In this document: piece by piece, positions 34,615 through 46,500 of the stretch
Layout of the letters: each line of letters starts with the position of its first letter
How positions within the stretch are numbered: position 1 is the stretch's first letter
Position numbers and translations under genes: made by a program
DNA from: Camellia lanceoleosa
Taxonomy: Eukaryota > Streptophyta > Magnoliopsida > Ericales > Theaceae
Length of the DNA: 64,000 bases
Reading direction: 5' to 3'
Assembly (NCBI GenBank): GCA_025200525.1
Contig: CM045763.1
Coordinates: 59,909,530 to 59,973,529, forward strand
Notes under the pieces: generated by a model
What the model saw: only the letters and a program-made list of their open reading frames with translations
The model's database searches: none
Told to the model about the DNA's origin: nothing

Positions 34615-36098
34615 ATACATTTTTTTTTTAACTCACTTATATATATATATATATACAATATTTTAAAACTTCTTAATATGTATCCAATGTCAAGTTTGGC
34701 TAAATTAAAAAAGTGCATTTACTTCATCTTTTTATCTTTTTTTAGTCACATCAATCAACATCTCCTCTTTATTTTTTCTACACATAATATAAAAAAAATC
34801 AAAAAATATACTTATTTAACCTTTTCAAACTTGACCTTAGTAATGGAGAGAATGGCTTTCAAGCATTTATTAGATTCATTTGGTGGATTAGTGGGTATCC
34901 AATATAATCATATGTTTAATTGCCATTCCTTCTTTTCTCATCGATTCTGCATTTTGTTTTGTTTAATATTTTTTCTCGTCGTTGGCTTGACAGTAGTAAA
35001 TCCAATGTGGGACCACCCACAAGAATCAAAATTGGATACATACAGATTCTATTTGGAATTTTTTTTAAAAATATTATTTATTCATTTATTTGAGGTGAGG
35101 ATATATTTTAGTATGGCTTCTTTTGGATGCTTTTTTTACTAGCTTTTGTATTGTAGCTTGTAATTTACCTTTTTCTAAGGGGGCCTATTTTACTATCCAT
35201 TAAAATAACAATTTTGTGATTTAATTCCATGATGTTGGTATAAAAGCCAAATAATTACTTCTAAAAATTAGTTCTTAGTTGGGTAGCTCAATAAATACCT
35301 GGATTTCATTCTTATCTATATAAATTATCGGAAAATTTATGGACTTTGATTTTTGACATGCGGTAATTTTTTTATTTCGCTTATTAAGCGCTATTGACTT
35401 TTCATATTGAATTTATCTTTCTTTTATCGAGACAGATCTTTTGTCTAGATTCTTGTATGACTTTTTATCTTAAAAGATGTGTCTCTACCACACAATCAAA
35501 GTGAGAGAGATTGGCACAAAATTCTTTCATGACCTTGTATCCTAAAAAATGTTTCTACCACACAATCAAAGTGAGAAAGACTCGCATTAACTCTCTCTTG
35601 CACCTTTGTATTTAGCACTAACCTCCGTTATATTTTCTTCTAGTTATACCCTACCTCTACACCTTCGTCTTTTTATTCTCTCTCCCAATTTGATTACGTG
35701 GATCCTTAGTTTTAGTTTTGAGAAGGATTATTACCAGAATTGTTATGATTGTTTTCATTATCTTTTAGGTCGGTGTATACCCATCTAATTCGAAAACAAC
35801 CGTTAAAGCAACCAAACTGCTATATCAATTTAACATGGCTACGGCCATTCAGAACTTGAATCGTCAAATGTGTGGCCAAACAATGGTTTCAAAACATTCA
35901 ATCCTCTGGAAAAAGAATCTTAACTGACTCCGATGATTCCGATGTTGAACAAGTGGGTTTGATGGTTCATTTCGAAAATAATCCAGATGGCCTTCGATAA
36001 GGAAACGAAACTTGAGTTTTTGCTTTGATATCACTAATAAAAGATGAATTTGATGCAAAAAAAAAAAAAAATTTGTTAAAGAGTTACAATTAAATTAA
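34615..36098. other. Intergenic DNA, no supported gene
   Basis: An open frame at 34564-35142 (+) is AT-driven, starts inside the MITE and has no recognisable domain. A ~55-bp block ending CACACAATCAAAGTGAGA is duplicated at about 35457-35507 and 35520-35575. There are also a (TA)n run at about 34638-34654 and a poly-A at 36058-36071. Confidence 0.45.
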
Positions 36099-36358
36099 GG
36101 CCAAGTTTGGGGTATGTAAAAAAAGTCAAAAAGTTACTCAAAAAGTTAAAAAGTTAACAGTATTCACCAAAAGTCAACAATTATAGCTATACAATTCTCA
36201 ATTTTAATTTTCCTCTACAAATCAATTTTTACAATTTTTTATTACACTTTTTTTCATGAAAAGTCAAAAAGTTAACCCAAACATCTGTATTTTTTCCTCA
36301 ACCTTTTAGTCCAAAAAGATAAAAAGTGCACTTATTTAGGACACTCCAAACAACCCCT
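36099..36358. mobile_element. Tourist-like (PIF/Harbinger) MITE
   Basis: About 260 bp, starting GGCCAAGTTTGGGG and ending in the inverted GGGGTTGTTTGGAGTG form. It is flanked by TAA on both sides (36096-36098 and 36359-36361). A 3-bp TAA duplication and a GGGnnTGTTTGG-type terminus are typical of Tourist elements. The interior is rich in AAAAGTCAAAAAGTT. Confidence 0.65.
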
Positions 36359-36361
36359 AAA

Positions 36362-37518
36362 ATTTCTCTTTAGAAATGGTTGTTGCATTTATTATTCGAA
36401 CTTTCAAAATTTAGAACACATTATTTAAAAATAAAAATAAAAATTCAAAGTACAACTAGTATTTTTTGGAGGATTTTCTTAACAAGTATTTTTAGGAAAT
36501 TTGTTAATAAACTTAAAATAATTGTACATTCTTTATGAGATTGTATCTTAAACAATATACAATCTTTTTAAACTTTATTAACCAAGGACACTCAATAACA
36601 CCCTTTTTAGAAAGCAAAATTGATGAGTTAGGTTTTTTTTATTGTAAATTATGCATATCATTCTAGTAAAATTGATTAATTAGATCTTTTTATGAATTGG
36701 CTTAAGAGCAACTACTTCAACCTAAGGTTGGGTTTGAAATCTTAACCCAACCAATACAACCTTTTTTTTTTTTTTTTTTTTCGGTACATCGGAAAATAAA
36801 CAAACACCAACCAATACAACCTTAAGTTGTAATTAAACATACAAATAGGATAATAAAAAAATGCAAATAATGACTACAAAAACATAGTCAATGATAAACC
36901 AATTTTAAATATAAAAAATGTACCAAAATTTCCTTTATTAGTTTTTTAACAAACTTAGTTAAAACATGGCAAAAGCTACCCCTGAAATGTTTGGAACTTG
37001 CTTATTTGATGGTTTTTTTTTTTTGGTTTGTATTTAGTGAATTTTTTTTTAAAAAAAATTTAAAAAGTTTTAGTCTTCTAGATTAAGCTCGACAAGATGA
37101 TAAATTTTTTAAAAAGTTCATAAAAGACAAAAATAAACCAAAATAGTGAACTTTTTTGGCTTATTTTGGATTTTTAATTTTTTTTTTTTATAAAAAATAC
37201 TTTTTAAATTCGACTACATCAAGACGAACTGGAAAAGTATTTTTTAACATAATTTTTAAAAAGTATATTACTAAAGACAAAAAAATTCAAAAAAAACACA
37301 AAGTAACTTATATAGAAGTTCCAAAACAGAATCTATATAAATTTGGTTTTATCTAATCTGATGTGATAATTTTAACATCTCACCTAAATTCACAACTTCC
37401 AATAGTAATTTTCCTTAAAGACGCACTAATGAGTCATATCACTTCCTTTTGACATTTCCACACATCCAATCTTTGTCATTTTTTTCATTCTTCATTCCCC
37501 CCCCAATTCCATTGCTGC
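36362..37518. other. Upstream region of the sulfate transporter
   Basis: Very AT-rich, with long T runs (for example 36763-36781) and no ORF of substance. It should contain the distal promoter of the gene starting at 37587. I can point to no specific regulatory motif with confidence. A composition change to pyrimidine-rich sequence begins at about 37430. Confidence 0.5.
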
Positions 37519-37526
37519 TATAAATA
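37519..37526 (+). promoter_or_regulatory. TATA box of the sulfate transporter gene
   Basis: TATAAATA lies 61 bases upstream of the start codon. Transcription would then begin about 30 bases downstream, near the CT-rich tract, leaving a short 5' leader. Confidence 0.7.
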
Positions 37527-37554
37527 GATGCATAAACCACTTCTACCCTAAACT

Positions 37555-37575
37555 CCCTCTCTCTCTCTCTCTCTC
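37555..37575 (+). promoter_or_regulatory. CT dinucleotide tract in the 5' leader
   Basis: About ten CT repeats directly upstream of the ATG. Pyrimidine patches near transcription starts are common in plant promoters. The tract could tune initiation and is likely length-variable. Confidence 0.5.
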
Positions 37576-37586
37576 ACAAGCTAGTC

Positions 37587-40500
37587 ATGACAACTTCTAG
37601 TGAATCTTTTCACAAGGTGAACTTTGCCACCCCAAGAAGCTTTGCCACAGCATTCAAATCTGACCTAAAAGAGACTCTCTTCCCTGACGATCCATTCCAA
37701 GAGTTCAAGAATGAGCCATTCTCAAGAAAAACCAAGAAAGCGATACAATACTTTGTTCCAATCTTCGATTGGCTTCCCAAATACAATTTAAGTCTGTTCA
37801 AGTATGATCTTCTAGCAGGGATCACCATTGCTAGCCTTGCTATACCTCAAGGCATCAGCTATGCCAAGCTCGCCAATATCCCTCCTATCATCGGCCTATG
37901 TAAGTTTTACGTGTCCAAATCACATATGTAATGTTACTGAACCCAAAAAAATTATTCAAAAAATTATCAAAATACATTTACTTAAATGGGTAAATTACAA
38001 ACACATCTCTTGAAATTTACTTAAATTACAAATTATTTCCTGTAATTTTAGAAATTGTATTATGCCCCTAAGGTTTCTAATTTCATAACAAATAGATCTT
38101 TTTATTAATAAATCATCAAGTCAATTAACAGTTTTTAATAATGTTAAAATTTTATTTCAATTAATAATTCAGATAATTTTATTATTGTATAGGTGAACAG
38201 TTAAAAATTTTACTTTTTCAATTAATTCTGTTAAATAAAAATTTTTGACAGAAGTATTTATAATTTTCTAAATAACAAGAGGCAATTCGTATTTTAAGTA
38301 AACCTTAAAGGTGTATTTATAATTTACCCTACTTAAATTATTCTGAGTAGCGCCCACATCACCAAGGCTTGATTTGATATATGTTTTTTTTTGTTTTTTT
38401 GCTCTTTTAGTTTTTTAAAAATAAAGTTATTAGTAAAAAAATTGATATGTTTGACAAATATTAAAAAATTATTTTTTGTTATTGAGAAACTTTAGGCTGT
38501 TGATTTTTTTAATAATAATGTTATTATTATTTCGTGTGTTTTTAGTATTTTTTTTGAATTTATTTATTTTTACATTTAGACTAGAAGAACTTTAAAAAAT
38601 TTAAAAATAATAATAAGAATTTTTAAAAAATCACTATTTTTTTTTATAAAGAAATTGGAAAAAAAGTCAATTTTTAGTATTTGCCAAATATAGTGGATTT
38701 TGTTAAATCAACCGAAACTAAATAGTTAAATTAGTTTTGCTACTTATTTCCGCAAAATCTTTAAAAAAAAAAAAATTAAATTTAAATTTACACCGTACAT
38801 TTTCATTATCGATAACTTTTTAGACTATTTTTTCGAACTCTCCCAAATTTTTCCAATTATATTATAACAATGATGGTTTTTGTTCAATTCAAGGGGTTGA
38901 AGACTTTTAATAAAACTTGTGTGATGCAGATTCAAGTTTTGTTCCACCACTTGTTTATGCCATTTTTGGAAGCTCAAAGCACCTAGCAGTTGGAACTGTT
39001 GCAGCATGTTCCTTGCTTATTGGCTCAATAATTGGAGAAAAAGTATCTCCAATTGATAATCCCAAGTTATATCTTGATTTGGTCTTCACTGCTACCTTCA
39101 TCACGGGTCTCCTTCAAACAGCTTTGGGTTTCTTAAGGTAAGAAAGAGTCTTCAAAAAGTGATTCTGATTACTCGAGATCCACTTGTATTCAACTTATTA
39201 TTAAAAGTTATATTAAAGTCTTTTTTATTTAAATAAGTCAAATTTGATCAAATTTTAAAATTCGTTATTTTTTAGTTAATTTGAATAATCTATTATTTGG
39301 CTCCATAAATTTATATTCATTATAAAAAAAATTAAGTTATTTGAGTTTGACTAGTTATGTGCTCAATTAAAGTTTGCTTGAGATTAATACGAAATGTTAA
39401 AAAGCTAAATTTATTTAAGCTTAAATACATTTTAAAAATGATTAAAATTTCAAACTATACTTGAACTATTCACTACTTGATTCAACTCATTTGTTATTTA
39501 AATTGTGAAGTTTATTGAAAAGTATTATATTTTACTGATTTTTTTCATCCTTGTATCACCTCGTACATGAATATTTAGCATTGGATTGTTATTTGAAGGC
39601 AAATGCTGGCACTTTATTTTTTTTTTAATTAAAAAAACCTGATTGGCAATTGTATTGGCTCATTTTTCATAGAAAAATTAATCATTATTTGAAATATTTA
39701 TTTCCTTAGTATGATGCATAGCATGAGCTGTAATTTAAAACACACATTATACATGTCATTTGTTCTAAAATAAATAAATAAATTAAGGACAAAACATCAA
39801 TAAATCCCAAATTTTAATTTGTTAAACCATTTGGTCTTGCCTTTTATTTTATAGACTAATAAGTCCTAATTGAATGTTAAAAACTCACTATATGCTTTTT
39901 TTAAAATTTTCCTCGTTTCCGAACATCAGCAACATTAACTACACCAACAACATCAATTACATCATCAAACATCAATTACATCATCAAACATGAACTATAT
40001 CATAAAACATCATCAACATCACCAACATCATAAAATATCATCAAATATCAACTACATCATCAATCATCAAATATCAACTACATCATCAAACATCATCAAC
40101 ATTACCAACATCATAAAATATCATCAACATCATCCAACATCAACTACAACATTACCAACATCACCAATATTGTGAGCATCATCAAACATCAAGTACATCT
40201 TCAACCTCATCAAACATCATCAACATCACCAACATTGTGAACATCATCAAACATCACCAACATCATAAAATATCATCAAACATCAACTACATCATCAACA
40301 TCACCAACATTATAAAATATCATCAACATCATCAAACATCAACTACAATATTACCAGCATCACCAACATTGTGAACATCATCAAACATCAACTACATCTT
40401 CAACCTCATCAAACATCATCAACATCACCAACATTGTGAACATCATCAAACATCAACTACATCTTTAACCTCATCAAACATCATCATATACCAATATGGG

Positions 40501-43500
40501 ATACAATATATTTATGTTTATACAATATAACAAACAAAGATATCATACCAAATATAAAATATAACAAACAAAGATACCATACCAAATATAAAAAGGACTA
40601 AATGATTTACAAAAAAACACTCAGGACTAGATAGAGTAACATTTCCCAATATGAGATTTATGAGTAATTTTTCTATAAATTAAACAATCAAAAAAAAAAT
40701 TAAACAAAAAATTGAAGAAACTTAAAATTTAAGTGTCGTTTCGTACAAGGTAATTGATTTTAAGGGTCATTCACTACCCCCCAAAAAAAAAAAAGATTTT
40801 AGAGTTTTAAAATTCAGGGACAAAATTATTTTTTATGGACCAAATAATTTTATTGCAAAAAGTGTCATTATATTTTTAGCAACAAAAATTAGACATGATT
40901 GATGAATTATTAAATTTTTGGGATGAAATTTTTTGTCTAAAAAAATAAACTATTTTGAAACTAAATTATTTTGTTCTTAAAAGTCTATTTATTAGTTTAC
41001 TTTTCGGGACGACCTTTTAGCGACTATTCTTATGATGGTAAAAATTGATTCTTAAATGTCTTTTGTAACAAAGTTTTCACTTTTAGAGATCAAAATATTT
41101 GATTTATAAAACTCTTATATGTCGTTATGATATACAAGGCGATTGTTTCAAAAAAATCAATTAAAATCAAAGGTGATTGATTTTTTTAAAATAATCATTA
41201 AAATGTATTGTAAATATTTATGGTTAGCATTAAAAATTTGTAAAGATGAATAATGATTTGTGAGTCATTATCAGACTTCAATAAACATAATTGCATTTAT
41301 TACACCTTAATAGGACCAATAATATATTATTATGTACCCAATAGCACAAAACAAAGAAAAAAAAAATGTGATATATGGTAATTCTCAACAAAAAAAAAAA
41401 TTCTAAGAGTTTGAAAAATATTTTTGCAGTGATTAATTTATCAATGAAAGTTGGAATAAATTTTTTTGATATATCAACTTGATGTACAGAATCGGCTCGT
41501 AACTACACTTATAATTGATAACATTTAAAAAATAAAATTTAACTATTTACACTTCTTACATCATATTTCAATACAAATTAGCACAAATAAATTAAAAATA
41601 AATCAAATCATGCAAATAAAAATCAAAATGTCTCAATCATTTATCACTTTGAAAATTTTCTTAGTATCATTACCCACACCAAATGATCATTCCACAAATA
41701 CAAACCACATCTAAAAAGTCCTTAAAAAAATAGGATAAATTATAAATACACGTATGAAGTTTGCTTAAAATATGAATTGCCTATTGTGATTATGAAAATT
41801 ACAAATACTCCTTATTAGAATTTTTTATTAACAGAATTAAAAAAAAAAATCCTAACTACTCCATTATACAACAATAAATTATCTAAATCACTATTTGAAC
41901 TATATTTTTGACATTATTAAAAACAGTTAATTGACTTAATCATTTATTAATAAAATGGATCGTTTTTTATGCGATTAAAAATTTGAAGGTGCGAGATATA
42001 ATTTTTAGAATTACATAAAATAATCTATATTTGAAGCAAATTTCAGAAGATGAATTAGTAATTTATCCAAAATTTTATTATCAAAACGAAAGACAAATAT
42101 ATATATATATAATATTCAGAACTTATAAATAGATAAATAAAATAAATAGGAACAGTGGTAATTATTTCTTAATTTTTATGTGCAGACTAGGAATATTGGT
42201 GGATTTTTTATCCCATTCGACGATCACTGGTTTCATGGGAGGGACAGCGACGATTATCTGCCTCCAACAACTTAAGGGCATGTTTGGATTGAAACATTTT
42301 ACAACAAAAACTGACGTTGTTTCTGTTTTACATACAATTTTCAGCCATAGAAATGAGGTACACAAACTGTCACACCTCTCTTCTACTTTTTTTTTTTTTT
42401 TGTTTTTGTTTTTGGAGACCCTAACTCATTCCATTTTGTGAAGGGTTTTATTAAAAGGGAAAGCTCCTCTCCAATTGGGGTTTTTTAATTGAAGGTGTTA
42501 TTGGGTTTTTTGGACATATCATGAAACTCACATCGATAATTCAAATATTCAATATGTAAAATTCGTTGAGTATTTCATCTCTATAAAAATCACATTGATC
42601 GGATATTAATAACTACTTGATCAGATCATATTTGTGTCAACAATTTATTTTTAAAATCATACTTACCGTTGACACATATTTGATCAGATTAAATGACTAT
42701 CGATATTTGATCAACGTGAGATTTTGTAGGGATGAAATACTTGACAAGCCCTACACATTAAAAAGTTCAGATTATCGATATGTGCTCTATGGTGGGCTCA
42801 CGGAGGCCTAATAGCCCGCTCTAATATGATTCAGAACTAAAGAGAATCATCTGCCTTTATTAAATACTGGTAGCCATATGGTGGAATAATATTTGTCTTG
42901 ATAGAATAAAAAAAAGATTATGCTCAAAATTATATTTGTCAATCTTTTTTTTCTTAGATCAAATATGTTTCAATACTGTAATTCTTGATGTCTGATCAAT
43001 TTTAATTTTTTACATGAATAATCTGCTCGATAAGTTATATAAAATGAATAATTTTGATTATTGAGACGAATCCCATATGGGACTACAACCTCTCAACTAG
43101 ACCCTCTAATCCGATTAAAGGAATGAAGTGAATTCTACTCCGAAAAAAAATTATGAAATAAATTCCGACTTTCATCCCACTTATGTAAGTGTCAACTGTT
43201 GATTTTTGTGTTTATTTATGTGTTTGTAGTATTTCTGAATAAAAAATATTAAAAATTTCAAAAGTTCTACTAAAATTTTTACTAAATATCTCACATGGAT
43301 ATGGAACAACATGAAATCCATATGGTATGGGTCTCACACCGATATAAAATATTTGATAAAAATTTTAATAAAACTTTTGAGATCTATAGCTTTACTCATG
43401 TCCAACTAATCCTCAAGCATTATATCTCAAAAGTATAAATTGCTAAAAAAATATCATATGCTTTTTTTGTTGTTAATTTTACAGTGGAGATGGGAGAGCG

Positions 43501-46500
43501 CGGTCGTGGGTATAATTTTCCTAGCTTTCCTCCAATTCACTAGATATGTTGTGAGTTTTCTCATCGTACTTATACAAACATAAATATGTCAATATGTTTA
43601 TATGCTTATCCTAATTTTATCTATGGATATGGATATGTACTCATGTACTTAGGTATACATATATATGGAAAATTTTGAATTTGCAGAAGCAAAAGAGACC
43701 AAGGCTGTTTTGGGTATCGGCCATAGCTCCAATGGTGGTTGTCGCTACTGGCTGCCTTTTTGCTTATTTTGCTCATGCAGAGAAACATGGCATTCAAATT
43801 GTTAGTTTTCTTTTCCTTCTTCACCGTATCATGTCACACTACATATTTGGAAGGTAGTTTCATGCTTTATATGTATACTCATGCACATATATCAACTCTT
43901 TAATTAAAGGGGAAAAAGCATTACACATAGTACTTTTTATTTGTAAAAAAGTACACAAAATACAATGATGTCATTCATTCTCGATAGGACTCATAGTCCA
44001 CCAGTATGAATCTTGTGGAAAAAAAAATTATTCATAGTGCTACTAATGTTGCTTGTGCATATATATATACTACTTGAAAATCAAAATTCATTTGGATTAA
44101 AAAAAAATAGTTGCATGAATTTTCAGAACTATAATTGGCATCCCATTAATATTCATCACTCTCCGCTCGTGTCCAAGCTCAAAGTAACGTCGCTCAACTT
44201 GAGAGCAAAAAGACGGTGAGCTGCCCAACAGGTGTGTAGCCGGAAAACTCCTCTGACGGTCAAGTTAGCACACTTGGAGAAGAAAAAAGAGAGAAGAGAC
44301 AAAATGCAAGTAGCTCTAATGACAAGAATCCTAGACTTGTGTATGGAGGGACTACACCGTTTGTATAGTTTTTGCGCGTACCACCTTGCTCGTCCTTATC
44401 TAGACGCGTGGATGTACCGTCCTGTTGTCTCCTTCCACGTGTAGAGACAAATACTGCCAAACACTAAAGGCAAAACTACCTAACGGTATTGACGCATATA
44501 GACGGTGGAATCTTATCACCTTTCAATTGGGCCACGTAGCAACTTCTGCCGAGCTATCTTTAAATTGTGCCCATCTCTAGAATCATGCCTTCCGCCTAGT
44601 CCTGAAAGACATACCGCAGATTGATTTGACTGAGCTTGCCGACCCCGGTCAGTCTTCTGCTCAGCTCTACCTAATCTATGGGTGAACTCATCTAGCCCTT
44701 AACTCTAGGTTAGGCCGAGCTAACACCTCGATCAGGCAAGTACCCTTGATCTAACCGTGCTGACATCTCGGTCCCATGCGAGGTCTCGCTCGACCCGGGC
44801 TAAAATATCAGCCCAAGGCCAAATCTTCCTCGGCCAAGACCCAAACTTGCTTGGCCCACCTAGCTGGAGTAAATTCCCCCATCACATAGTGCTACTAGTG
44901 TTGCTTGTGCATATATGTATACTACTTGAAAATCAAAATTCATTTGGATTAAAAAAAAAATTAGTTGCATGAATTTTCAGAACTATAATTGGCATCCCAT
45001 TAATTCAACAGTTGTTTTTTTTTTTTCTTTTGAGCACCAAAAAAAAAAAAAAAAAAAAAAGATAAATGGAAATTTTTAATGGGGTTTCATGATTGCTATA
45101 TATGGATGATAATCCAAAATTTATCATGGTCATTCTTTTATGGACAAAATACGACAGTAATTCCTGTATTTTGATTTTTATGTCATTTTAGTCTCTGTAA
45201 TTTTAATTGGTTCGATTTTGATATTAAATTTATGACTTTGTTTTAATTTAATCCAATTAATTACAATTCTTAGCATTTTTTTTTATATATAAAATATACC
45301 CATATAAGTGGCATGTGCCATAGTTTTGAGAGAAGAATTATAAACTTACTTAACGCAGTGTGTTAATTTCAACCAATTCAGTGATTATTTTTCGTTAAAA
45401 AACACTAATAACATTATCAGTTGAACCAAATTGATACAAAATCTAAAATTAATGATCAAAATTAAGTCGATTAAAAGTGTAGGAACTAAAATGATATAAG
45501 GTACAAAGGCCAAGTTTGGGAAGACTAAATAAGTGCACTTTTTGACTTTTTATGAAATATGGGTTAGATTTGGGTTGGGTTTGAAGTAATGTGTTAGAGA
45601 GGTGATGTGACTTAAATAAGATGATGTGACTTAAATAGGATAGTGACTTTTTGAATTTTTAAATTTTTTAGAGGATGCCAAACTTGGCCAAAATATAAGT
45701 ACCACTGGTGTAATTTGCCCTTCTTTTATTTATGTCTTGACTTTTTTGGGCTTCTCATATGTTGAAGGTGGGTGACTTGAAGAAAGGGATAAATCCAATC
45801 TCCCTTACGAATCTAAACTTTGATTCTAAGTATATATCAGCAGCTTTAAAAGCTGGGATCATCACTGCAATGGTGGCTCTTGCAGTAAGCATTCTGATAA
45901 CGCCCTTTTTTTTAAGCTTAAATTTATGTTTCTATTAATATTGGCTTTACTATAATATCATATTTAAAATGTTATTTCAGGAAGGAATAGCAATTGGGAG
46001 GAGTTTTGCAATAATGAAAAATGAACAAATTGATGGAAATAAGGAGATGATTGCTTTTGGTTTTATGAACATTGTTGGATCTTTCACTTCATGCTACTTG
46101 ACTACTGGTACATGCCTACATGCTTTCTCGAACATATATATGACTTTTTTAATCTTAGAAAAATAAAAGTTTTCTTTGGAGAGTAACTTTCAAGTGTATT
46201 GATATGATTTATTTGCAGGGCCATTCTCGAAAACTGCGATTAATTTCAATGCTGGGTGTAAGACAGCGATGGCGAATGTAGTTATGGCAATATGCATGAT
46301 GTTGACGCTCCTATTCTTGGCTCCTTTGTTTAGTTACACCCCTCTTGTTGGACTTTCTGCCATTATCATGTCAGCGATGCTTGGTTTAATTGAGTATGAA
46401 AAAGCTTATCACCTATTCAAGACTGATAAGTTTGATTTTTGCATTTGCATGGTTGCATTCTTTGGTGTTGCCTTCGTAAGCATGGATGTTGGCCTCATGT

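Noticed and set aside
34564..35142. 192-codon plus-strand ORF as a host gene
   Set aside because: It starts inside a MITE, is Phe/Ile/Leu-rich from AT bias, crosses a TA microsatellite and has no recognisable domain.
39990..40175. His/Ile/Asn-rich 61-codon ORF
   Set aside because: An artefact of the CAT repeat inside an intron.
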